A stretch of DNA of 64,000 nucleotides from Trichococcus pasteurii (GTDB lineage: Bacteria; Bacillota; Bacilli; Lactobacillales; Aerococcaceae). This document shows, piece by piece, positions 57,227 through 64,000 of the stretch. Within the stretch, counting starts at the first letter, position 1. Every line of letters starts with the position of its first letter. Below the pieces are notes generated by a model. It saw only the letters and a program-made list of their open reading frames with translations. It did no database searches and was not told the origin of the DNA. The stretch is taken from the NCBI RefSeq assembly GCF_900112935.1, contig NZ_FONM01000009.1, positions 62,001 to 126,000 of the forward strand. Reading direction: 5' to 3'. The position numbers and the translations under genes were made by a program.

Positions 57227-57514
57227 ATGACACAAATATTGATTTGGCTTTTACAGATTATTCGTTGGGGCATATCCGCATATTCGACTGTCTTGCTGGT
57301 GTACGCATTGATGAGTTGGTTGCCGGGAGCCAGAAGTTCCAAATTCGGTTACTTTATCTCCAGCATTGTAGAGCCTTACCTGGATATATTCAGAAGATTG
57401 ATCCCATCTGTGGGCATGGTGAGCTTCAGTGTAGTGGCGGGCATCCTATTCCTGAATTTGGTGGAGTATGGAGCACAAGTCGTTATCCTGTTCCTGATCA
57501 GATTGCTGAATTGA
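57227..57514 (+). CDS. YggT family membrane protein (YlmG)
   Basis: 95 residues with two hydrophobic segments (about 4-28 and 63-92) flanking the family core LMSWLPGARSSKFGYFISSIVEPYLDIFRRLIP. Linked to envelope and division functions by position only. AGAAAGGAAGC precedes the ATG. Confidence 0.9.
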   Translation: MTQILIWLLQIIRWGISAYSTVLLVYALMSWLPGARSSKFGYFISSIVEPYLDIFRRLIPSVGMVSFSVVAGILFLNLVEYGAQVVILFLIRLLN

Positions 57515-57553
57515 CGGACATTTTTTCATCAAACGAAAAAGTGAGGGATTCGT

Positions 57554-58333
57554 ATGCAAGAAGTTTATCAACATTTCCGCAAGGAAGAACAGCCGTTCAT
57601 TGATAGTGCCCAATCCTGGATTACGCAAGCCGAGGAAACCTATACACCGTATTTGACGGATTTCTTGGATCCGAGACAGCAGTACATCCTTGAGATGCTG
57701 GTCGGGAAAAAAGGTGAAATCCATGTCCAATTTTATGGGGGCTATGAAGCGGCGGAGCGCAAGCGGGCAATAATTTGCCCCGAGTATTTCAGTCCGGCCC
57801 AAAGCGACTTTGAAATGGAGCTTACTGAAGTTGTGTACCCATCAAAATTCGTCAGTCTGACCCATGGGAAAATACTGGGAACGCTGATCGGAACCGGCAT
57901 GAAGAGGGAACTTTTCGGAGATATCCTGTCTGATGGCACGCGTTGGCAGTTTTTGTTGGCGTCAAATATAGCAAGCTATGTGCATGCTCAGGTCACCAAG
58001 ATAGGCAAGGTCAGTGTCCGCTTAGAGAGCCGGACCTATACTGATCTGATCACACCTATCGATGATTGGACGATTGTGCATGACACTGTCAGCTCGCTGC
58101 GGTTGGATACAGTGATCGCAGCCATCTACAACATATCGAGACAACGGGCAAAAGAATTGGTGAGCAGCGGAAAAGTGAAGTTGAACTGGTCGGTATTTGA
58201 ACGTCCCGATTTCGAATTGGGGCTTTTGGATATCGTGTCCATCCGCGGTTATGGCCGGATTCAGATAAGGGCCATAGAAGGGAAATCCAAGAAAGACAAA
58301 TGGCGCGTCGAATTTGGCGTATTGTACAAATAA
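57554..58333 (+). CDS. ylmH: YlmH family RNA-binding protein (S4 domain)
   Basis: 259 residues. The N-terminal YlmH region includes FLDPRQQYILE and FYGGYEAAERKRAII; an S4 domain (SSLRLDTVIAAIYNISRQRAKELVSSGKVKLNW) lies at about 180-225. YlmH homologues bind 50S-tRNA complexes in ribosome rescue. ATG 57554 follows AAGTGAGGG. Confidence 0.92.
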   Translation: MQEVYQHFRKEEQPFIDSAQSWITQAEETYTPYLTDFLDPRQQYILEMLVGKKGEIHVQFYGGYEAAERKRAIICPEYFSPAQSDFEMELTEVVYPSKFVSLTHGKILGTLIGTGMKRELFGDILSDGTRWQFLLASNIASYVHAQVTKIGKVSVRLESRTYTDLITPIDDWTIVHDTVSSLRLDTVIAAIYNISRQRAKELVSSGKVKLNWSVFERPDFELGLLDIVSIRGYGRIQIRAIEGKSKKDKWRVEFGVLYK

Positions 58334-58362
58334 GAATGACAAGAACGAAAGGTGTGTATAAG

Positions 58363-59025
58363 ATGAGTTTGACTCCATTAGATATTCAACACAAGGAATT
58401 CCCTGTCAAAATAAAAGGGTACGATAAAGAACAAGTCAATGACTTTTTGGATAATGTCACAAAAGAATTTGAAGAAGTCATCAAACAAAATAAAGACCTG
58501 CAAAAACAATTGAAATTTGCCGAAGAAAAACTTCAGTATTTCAGCAACTTGCAGGATGCTTTGAACAAGTCGATCGTAGTGGCGCAGGATGCTGCCGACA
58601 GACTGAAAGAAAATGCACGCAAAGAAGCTGAAATCATTCTGTTCGAAGCCGAAAAAAGTGCGGACCGTTTATTGCATGAAGCGGCAGGGAAAGCGACAAA
58701 AATCAATGAAGAGACCGACGGCGTCCGCAAGGAAAGCCGCAACTTCAAGCAGAAGCTGCAACTTTTGGTTGAGTCGCAATTGAACCTCATCATGAATGAT
58801 GAATGGAATAACCTGTTGAACGCTTCACCGGAAGGCCAGGTTTCGACGCCTACCTTGAATGAAGTGTTATCCAACCGGACACGCATCATCGACGAATTGG
58901 TCGCGAACTCTGACGATGCAGCTGAATTCGAAGTAGGCGGAAGATTGGCCGAAGAAGCCAGAGCTGAAGAGAAACTTGCGGAAGCTGCTTTGGAAGCTAT
59001 TGAAATTCCGGAAGAAAACAAGTAA
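58363..59025 (+). CDS. divIVA: Cell division/polarity protein DivIVA
   Basis: 220 residues. The N-terminal membrane-curvature domain MSLTPLDIQHKEF...GYDKEQVNDFLDNVTKEFE is followed by long coiled coils and an acidic tail. It marks septa and poles. ATG 58363 is 8 bases after GAAAGGTG; the longer frame from 58300 overlaps ylmH. Last dcw gene before the ileS T-box. Confidence 0.95.
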   Translation: MSLTPLDIQHKEFPVKIKGYDKEQVNDFLDNVTKEFEEVIKQNKDLQKQLKFAEEKLQYFSNLQDALNKSIVVAQDAADRLKENARKEAEIILFEAEKSADRLLHEAAGKATKINEETDGVRKESRNFKQKLQLLVESQLNLIMNDEWNNLLNASPEGQVSTPTLNEVLSNRTRIIDELVANSDDAAEFEVGGRLAEEARAEEKLAEAALEAIEIPEENK

Positions 59026-59044
59026 AATCTATGTATTGAAGAAT

Positions 59045-59285
59045 GGAACACCCGAAAAAAAGAAACTTCCAGCGAATTGGCGAATGGTGAAAGGCCAATA
59101 AGTCCCTCTTTTTTAAGGATCCTCCATGAGAATCTTTTTGAACAAACATAAGTAAAAAAGGTCGCCTGAACAGCGTTAACGGTTTGAATGAGGAAGCATG
59201 ACAGCCTGTTCCGGCCGTTGTCGCTTTGAATTTGGGTGGTACCACGAAGACTTCGTCCCTTTTGGAGACGGGTCTTTTTTTGTAG
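59045..59285 (+). promoter_or_regulatory. ileS: T-box riboswitch of ileS
   Basis: The conserved T-box AATTTGGGTGGTACCACG is at 59229-59246. A terminator (AGAC..CGTC / GACG..GTCT, then T7) is at 59248-59281 and would be replaced by an antiterminator when uncharged tRNA-Ile binds. Upstream are GAAC and paired purine-rich arms of stem I. An Ile ATC codon at 59132-59134 is a candidate specifier but the fold was not computed. Confidence 0.9.
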
Positions 59286-59315
59286 AAAAAAATAATGATA
59301 AGGGAGCTTCCGACA

Positions 59316-62096
59316 ATGAAAATGAAAGATACGCTACACCTTGGGAAAACGGCTTTTCCTATGAAAGCCAACCTGCCTGTCCGTGAATTGGAATGGCAGA
59401 AGGATTGGGAAGAAAAAGACATTTATGTCAAACGTCAAGAAAAAAATGCGGATAAACCGACATTTGTTCTTCACGATGGCCCTCCATACGCCAATGGTGC
59501 TGTCCACATGGGACACGCCTTGAACAAAATCAGCAAGGACATCATCGTCCGCTCGAAATCCATGTCCGGCTTCCGATCCCCGTTTGTCCCAGGTTGGGAT
59601 ACGCATGGCCTGCCGATCGAACAAGCCTTAACGAATACAGGCGTGAACCGCAAAGCGATGAGCTTGGCCGATTTTCGTAAACTGTGTGAAGATTATGCAT
59701 GGAAACAGATCGACGGACAAAGAACCGTCTTCAAACGATTGGGGATCGCAGGCGATTGGGAAAATCCTTATGTGACCTTGTTGCCGAAATATGAAGAAGC
59801 CGAAATCCGCGTGTTTGGAAAAATGGCGGAAAAAGGCTACATCTATAAAGGCCTGAAACCGATCTACTGGTCGCCTTCAAGTGAATCTTCTCTGGCGGAA
59901 GCCGAAATCGAATATAAAGATGTGAAGTCTCCTTCGATCTATGTTGCTTTCCAGGTCAAAGACGGGAAAGGACTCTTGGCTAACGATACAGCCTTCATCA
60001 TCTGGACGACTACGCCATGGACTTTGCCGGCAAACTTAGGCATTTCCGCAAATGCTGATTTCGATTATGTGGTTGTTTCCGCTGACGGAAGAAAATTTGT
60101 TGTCGCAAAAGAATTATTGGGCACAGTCAAGGAAGCCATCGGATGGGAATCCGTGGAAATCCTGCAAGAACTGAAGGGCTCAGATTTGGAGTACATGACC
60201 GTTCAGCATCCGTTTTATGATCGCGAGTCTTTGGTGATGGTGGGTGACCATGTAACTCTTGAAGCAGGTACCGGGTTAGTCCATACCGCTCCAGGGCATG
60301 GTGAGGATGACTACCTTGTCAGCAAAAAATATGGTTTGGAAGTATTATCGCCGATAGATAACAAAGGTTGCTATACGGCTGAAGCACCAGGTTTCGAGGG
60401 CGTATTCTACGATAAAGCCAATAAACCGATCACCGATTTGTTGGCTGAAAAAGGCGCTTTGCTGAAACTGGACTTCTTCGTCCACAGCTATCCGCATGAC
60501 TGGCGCACAAAGAAACCAGTCATCTATCGCGCAACGCCGCAATGGTTCGCATCCATCGATAAATTCCGTCAAGACATTCTGGATGAAATCGAAAATGTAG
60601 AGTGGCTGCACCCATCCGGTAAAGTCCGCTTGTTCAACATGATCCGCGACCGCGGCGATTGGGTCATTTCCCGTCAACGCGTTTGGGGCGTTCCGTTGCC
60701 GATTTTCTATGCGGAAAACGGAGAACCCGTCATCACACCGGAAACGATCGACCACGCTGCGAAATTGATCGGCGAATTCGGTTCGAACGTGTGGTTCGAA
60801 AGAGAAGCGAAAGACCTGCTTCCTGAAGGATTCACACACCCAGGCAGCCCGAATGGGGAATTTACCAAGGAAATGGACATCATGGATGTCTGGTTCGATT
60901 CCGGATCTTCCCACGAGGCTGTGCTGCGCGCAAGAGAAGATTTGACATTCCCTGCTGATATGTACTTGGAAGGCTCCGACCAATACCGCGGTTGGTTCAA
61001 CTCAAGCATTACGACCAGCGTTGCGATCAACGGCGTTGCACCATACAAAACAGTCCTTTCCCAAGGTTTCGTTTTGGATGGGGAAGGCCGCAAAATGAGC
61101 AAATCATTGGGCAATACGGTCCTGCCGGAAAAAGTCGTCAAGAACATGGGCGCAGACATCATCCGTTTATGGGTGTCCAGTGTCGACTACGAATCCGATG
61201 TCAGAATCAGTGACGACATCCTGAAGCAAGTTTCCGAAACTTACCGCAAGATCCGCAACACGATGCGTTTCCTGATCGGGAATACGGAAGATTTCCAACC
61301 GAAGGAACATGCAGTAGCCTACGAGGAACTGCGCAGTGTCGATCAATACATGATGGCGCGCTTGGATCAGGTGGTTGAAACATGTGTGACAGCCTATAAG
61401 GAGTACGAGTTCTCGACCATCTACCAAACAATCATGAACTTCTGTACGGTTGATTTGTCGGCATTCTATCTTGATTTTGCGAAAGATGTTGTCTACATCG
61501 AAAAAGAGGATAATCTGGAAAGACGCGCCATGCAGACCGTATTTTACGAAGTACTGGTTAAGTTGGCTAAACTTTTGACACCGATCATTCCACACACAAC
61601 AGAAGAAATCTGGAGTTTCCTGAAGGAAGAGGAACAATACGCACAACTGGCTGAATTGCCGGAAATCAGCGTCCGTGAAGACCAAGCAACAATTTTAGGC
61701 CAATGGGAAAAATTCATGGACATCCGCGACGCGGCATTGAAAGCATTGGAAGTTGCGCGTAATGAAAAGACGATCGGAAAATCTTTTGAAGCGCATCTGT
61801 CCTTGTTCGTTGATGAAGAAACAAAAGCTTTGTTCGCGTCCCTGGATGCGAACCTGGAACAATTATTCATCGTTTCGCAGCTTGACATCAAAGAATTGGC
61901 AGCTGCATCAGCTGAAGCGATGAGATTCGACAATCTTGCCATTTTGGTGGAACACGCACATGGGGAAACCTGTGAAAGATGCCGTGCCATCAAGGAAGAG
62001 GTCGGAACAATCGAGGATGCAACTACCCTTTGCGGACGTTGTGCAGATATTGTAAGATCTGAATATCCGGAAGCGCTCGTGCAGGATGAAGCGTAA
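59316..62096 (+). CDS. ileS: Isoleucyl-tRNA synthetase
   Basis: 926 residues, full length. HIGH motif in [14 protein letters not shown]; editing domain with [13 protein letters not shown] and the [11 protein letters not shown] block; KMSKS in [12 protein letters not shown]; the C-terminal zinc ribbon CERC...CGRC marks the bacterial type. ATG 59316 is 9 bases after AAGGGAG; MKD at 59322 is an alternative. Regulated by the upstream T-box. Following divIVA is the standard Firmicutes order. Confidence 0.97.
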   Translation: MKMKDTLHLGKTAFPMKANLPVRELEWQKDWEEKDIYVKRQEKNADKPTFVLHDGPPYANGAVHMGHALNKISKDIIVRSKSMSGFRSPFVPGWDTHGLPIEQALTNTGVNRKAMSLADFRKLCEDYAWKQIDGQRTVFKRLGIAGDWENPYVTLLPKYEEAEIRVFGKMAEKGYIYKGLKPIYWSPSSESSLAEAEIEYKDVKSPSIYVAFQVKDGKGLLANDTAFIIWTTTPWTLPANLGISANADFDYVVVSADGRKFVVAKELLGTVKEAIGWESVEILQELKGSDLEYMTVQHPFYDRESLVMVGDHVTLEAGTGLVHTAPGHGEDDYLVSKKYGLEVLSPIDNKGCYTAEAPGFEGVFYDKANKPITDLLAEKGALLKLDFFVHSYPHDWRTKKPVIYRATPQWFASIDKFRQDILDEIENVEWLHPSGKVRLFNMIRDRGDWVISRQRVWGVPLPIFYAENGEPVITPETIDHAAKLIGEFGSNVWFEREAKDLLPEGFTHPGSPNGEFTKEMDIMDVWFDSGSSHEAVLRAREDLTFPADMYLEGSDQYRGWFNSSITTSVAINGVAPYKTVLSQGFVLDGEGRKMSKSLGNTVLPEKVVKNMGADIIRLWVSSVDYESDVRISDDILKQVSETYRKIRNTMRFLIGNTEDFQPKEHAVAYEELRSVDQYMMARLDQVVETCVTAYKEYEFSTIYQTIMNFCTVDLSAFYLDFAKDVVYIEKEDNLERRAMQTVFYEVLVKLAKLLTPIIPHTTEEIWSFLKEEEQYAQLAELPEISVREDQATILGQWEKFMDIRDAALKALEVARNEKTIGKSFEAHLSLFVDEETKALFASLDANLEQLFIVSQLDIKELAAASAEAMRFDNLAILVEHAHGETCERCRAIKEEVGTIEDATTLCGRCADIVRSEYPEALVQDEA

Positions 62097-62263
62097 CCTT
62101 TCCACCCGGAAGAAAATCGTTAAAGTTATGTAAATAATAAGTAAAGAGCACGCAAGAGGACGTCTTCTGACGGCATTCTTGCGTGCTTCTGTTGATTTTA
62201 GGCCGAAAGTGCAGAGACTTTCCATTGTGGATTAATTTTTTAAAGAAAGCGCATAACTTTCTC

Positions 62264-62316
62264 TTGAATTTGGATGAGATATTCGTTATAATTATATTAG
62301 TAACTTGTACTAATAT
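62264..62316 (+). promoter_or_regulatory. Cold-shock gene promoter with palindrome
   Basis: TTGAAT (62264-62269), 17-base spacer, TATAAT (62287-62292). Immediately downstream is a perfect 9-base inverted repeat ATATTAGTA-acttg-TACTAATAT (62294-62316), at the expected transcription start. The leader to the ATG is about 75 bases. Confidence 0.7.
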
Positions 62317-62375
62317 GATAGTATTTATTTGTATTAGCATTTTACCAATGAAAATTTTGGAGGTATTACACGATT

Positions 62376-62576
62376 ATGGAACAAGGTAAAGTAAAATGGT
62401 TTAATGGCGAAAAAGGTTTTGGATTTATCGAAGTTGAAGGAAAAGACGATGTATTCGTACATTTCTCAGCTATCCAAGGCGAAGGTTTCAAAACTTTAGA
62501 AGAAGGCCAAGATGTTGAATTCGAAATCGTTGACGGCAACCGTGGTCCTCAAGCAGCTAACGTTGTAAAATTATAA
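62376..62576 (+). CDS. cspA: Cold-shock protein (CspA family)
   Basis: 66 residues, a five-strand OB fold that binds single-stranded RNA/DNA. RNP1 is KGFGFIEV and RNP2 is [12 protein letters not shown] 62376 is preceded by GGAGG 12 bases away. Monocistronic, with a consensus-like promoter and a terminator. The organism may have further copies outside this window, so the symbol is a family label. Confidence 0.95.
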   Translation: MEQGKVKWFNGEKGFGFIEVEGKDDVFVHFSAIQGEGFKTLEEGQDVEFEIVDGNRGPQAANVVKL

Positions 62577-62604
62577 TCCTATTCTTTTTAACCTTAGCGA
62601 ATTC

Positions 62605-62636
62605 AAAGCGCCCAGAGTTTCTCTGCGGCGCTTTTT
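62605..62636 (+). terminator. Intrinsic terminator after the cold-shock gene
   Basis: AAAGCGCC-CAGAG-ttt-CTCTG-C-GGCGCTTT followed by further T. Confidence 0.85.
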
Positions 62637-62646
62637 ACATGCAAAA

Positions 62647-62695
62647 AAAACCGTTGTTTCGACGATCCTTTTCAGGACCGCAGAACAACGGTTTT
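62647..62695 (-). terminator. Terminator of the GlsB/YeaQ gene
   Basis: AAAACCGTTGTT pairs with AACAACGGTTTT across a 25-base loop. On the minus strand it is followed by a T8 run. Confidence 0.78.
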
Positions 62696-62739
62696 ATGGG
62701 AAAACAGACGGCTGTCTGCTTTAGTTCTATAGGGATGGG

Positions 62740-62988
62740 TTACTTCTTCATGCTTCTCATAGCGAAGGATACGATGAAAATCAGGATGACTGCCCCGACT
62801 AATGCGGGAACGATATAGAATCCTCCGATTTCAGGACCCCATGCTCCAAATAAAGTTGTTCCTAACCATGAACCGACGAAACCAGCAACGATATTTCCGA
62901 TTATGCCACCGGGGATATCTTTACCCATAAACGATCCTGCTAATGCTCCTAAGATACCACCGACAATTAAAGACCAAATAAAGCCCAT
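62740..62988 (-). CDS. GlsB/YeaQ/YmgE family stress membrane protein
   Basis: 82 residues, almost wholly hydrophobic in three segments (about 2-20, 30-50 and 58-77), rich in GxxxG (GGILGALAGSFMGKDIPGGIIGNIVAGFVGSWLG). These transglycosylase-associated-type proteins accompany stress responses in Lactobacillales; despite the name no enzyme activity is evident. AAAGGAGG precedes the start on the minus strand. Confidence 0.9.
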   Translation of the reverse strand: MGFIWSLIVGGILGALAGSFMGKDIPGGIIGNIVAGFVGSWLGTTLFGAWGPEIGGFYIVPALVGAVILIFIVSFAMRSMKK

Positions 62989-63194
62989 TTTCTTTTCCTC
63001 CTTTTTTTCAAATACAAGTCCAGTAACAATATAGTTATTTCTTATGAACTATACTACTATTATATATAAAATGAGTCACATTACAAATAATAAGCCCTCG
63101 AGATGAGAGCTTTTCTGAAAACAGAAAGCAGAAATCATCCTTCTGATGCGGGAAATGCTCATGTTTTGAAAAAGAACAAAAATCAGGATAAGTG

Positions 63195-63229
63195 GATAAA
63201 TGAAGGGCTGCCCCGAAATGAGGCAGCCC
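63195..63229 (-). terminator. Probable terminator of the telA-like gene
   Basis: GGGCTGCC-N9-GGCAGCCC (63205-63229), followed on the minus strand by a short T-rich stretch (TTCATTT). Confidence 0.65.
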
Positions 63230-63236
63230 AAGAGTA

Positions 63237-64000
63237 TCAGTGGAGCTGTTGTTCCTGTTGGTGGATATTCAACAGTTTGACTTTCAGATCGTTCTCCATC
63301 AGAGACAGCTCTTTTTCGGCCTCTTTGCGTTTGATGCGGCCTTCTTGCTGGATCTTCAGCGTCTCTTCCAAGGTTTCGATCAGATCCTGTTGCGTCTGTT
63401 TGAGCGTTTCGATATCGATCACACCCCGTTCGTTTTCTTTGGCGGTTTCGATGGCTGATATTTTCAGCATTTCAGAGTTTTTGCGCATCAGATCATTCGT
63501 GGTCTGAGAAACTTGCCTTTGCGCCGTTACGGCATCTTTTTGGCGCAGAAGCGTAAGGGCGATGGCTACTTGGTTTTTCCATAACGGGATGGCAGTGTGG
63601 ATCGAGGACTGGATTTTTTCAGCCAATGCCTGGTTCGTGTTTTGGATCAAACGGATCTGTGGCGCTTGTTGGATCGTCATCTGTCTGGTCAAGCGCAGGT
63701 CATGGGTGCGTTTTTCGAGACGATCAAGGAATTGTTTCAGATCGTTGACGATCTGCACATCCATTTGGCTTTGGGAAACTTCGGCAGTCTGGATTGCTTT
63801 CGGGATCGCATTTTTCTGTAGGTCCTCCATTTTCACCTCGCCGGCTGCGATGTAGATGTTCAAGGCCTCAAAATAATCCTTGTTTTTTTGGTAAAGCTGC
63901 TCCAGCGTGACGTTGTCATTGAGCAGGCCATTCTTTTCTTTATCCAGTTTGATCGCGATCTTATCGATTTGGGCGCCTATCTTCTGGTATTTTGCCGTCA
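63237..64000 (-). CDS. telA: TelA family (toxic anion resistance) protein, 5' end beyond window
   Basis: The stop is at 63237-63239 and the frame stays open to the right edge (about 254 residues visible), so the gene continues outside. The sequence is helical and charged, with the family pattern YIAAGE...[73 protein letters not shown] is the TelA core. Family members are tied to tellurite and cell-envelope stress tolerance, but the mechanism is unclear. An internal TTG at 63863 is not the start. Confidence 0.88.
   Translation of the reverse strand, partial: TAKYQKIGAQIDKIAIKLDKEKNGLLNDNVTLEQLYQKNKDYFEALNIYIAAGEVKMEDLQKNAIPKAIQTAEVSQSQMDVQIVNDLKQFLDRLEKRTHDLRLTRQMTIQQAPQIRLIQNTNQALAEKIQSSIHTAIPLWKNQVAIALTLLRQKDAVTAQRQVSQTTNDLMRKNSEMLKISAIETAKENERGVIDIETLKQTQQDLIETLEETLKIQQEGRIKRKEAEKELSLMENDLKVKLLNIHQQEQQLH

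Noticed and set aside
63237-63863. Complete 208-residue gene starting at TTG 63863
   Set aside because: The frame stays open to the window edge and TelA proteins are longer, so this is the 3' part of a larger gene.

Overview
The window reads as chromosome of a low-to-mid GC Gram-positive bacterium of the order Lactobacillales. Spx, MecA, ClpE, RelQ, a T-box in front of ileS, a PASTA-type division penicillin-binding protein and an enterococcal-type H2O-forming NADH oxidase all point that way. The pair D-aspartate ligase plus aspartate racemase at 39.9-41.8 kb predicts L-Lys-D-Asp peptidoglycan cross-bridges. Together with overall protein similarity this suggests a Carnobacteriaceae member close to Trichococcus. 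The genus is an inference, not a demonstrated identity. No rRNA, tRNA, CRISPR array, insertion sequence or prophage was recognised.

Layout. 0-3 kb: end of an MBL hydrolase gene, lipoate ligase, and trpS on the minus strand. 3-14.7 kb: a stress and regulation block in an order like the Bacillus yjb region (spx, mecA, coiA, pepF, an SpxH-like adaptor, a CYTH protein, relQ, nadK, a 2-hydroxyacid dehydrogenase, an RluD-type synthase, mgtE). 14.7-22.7 kb: single genes (GNAT acetyltransferase, M42 peptidase plus AI-2E-family membrane protein, nox, a CorC/HlyC protein, prfC). 22.8-27.8 kb: a DUF1827 gene and clpE on the minus strand, with CtsR-type operators in the clpE promoter, then ptsH-ptsI. 28-33 kb: a glycolipid glucosyltransferase, a hydroxyisobutyrate-dehydrogenase-like enzyme, a YkuJ protein and hom-thrB. 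33.8-39.7 kb: the ribosome-maturation/NAD operon yqeG-yqeH-yhbY-nadD-yqeK-rsfS-yqeM-tmcAL. 39.9-44.3 kb: D-Asp cross-bridge genes, yceD-rpmF, a DUF3397 membrane protein and a second glycolipid glycosyltransferase. 44.5-59.0 kb: the division and cell wall (dcw) cluster mraZ-rsmH-ftsL-pbpB-mraY-murD-murG-divIB-ftsA-ftsZ-ylmE-sepF-yggT-ylmH-divIVA, followed by T-box-controlled ileS to 62.1 kb. 62.3-64 kb: a cold-shock gene, a GlsB/YeaQ membrane protein and the 3' part of a TelA-family gene running off the right edge.

How the parts fit. Spx, its likely adaptor SpxH, MecA and ClpE form a regulated-proteolysis network. RelQ with nadK links (p)ppGpp and NADP supply. HPr and enzyme I run the sugar phosphotransferase system. 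Much of the rest builds the envelope: lipid II synthesis, the D-Asp cross-bridge, the diglucosyl-lipid anchor of lipoteichoic acid, and the divisome.

The least explained material is noncoding: a dispersed family of hairpin-rich repeats (about 1.54-1.81, 20.85-21.09 and 35.51-35.70 kb) and a related 500-base hairpin-dense region at 33.15-33.62 kb. No known RNA family was recognised in them.
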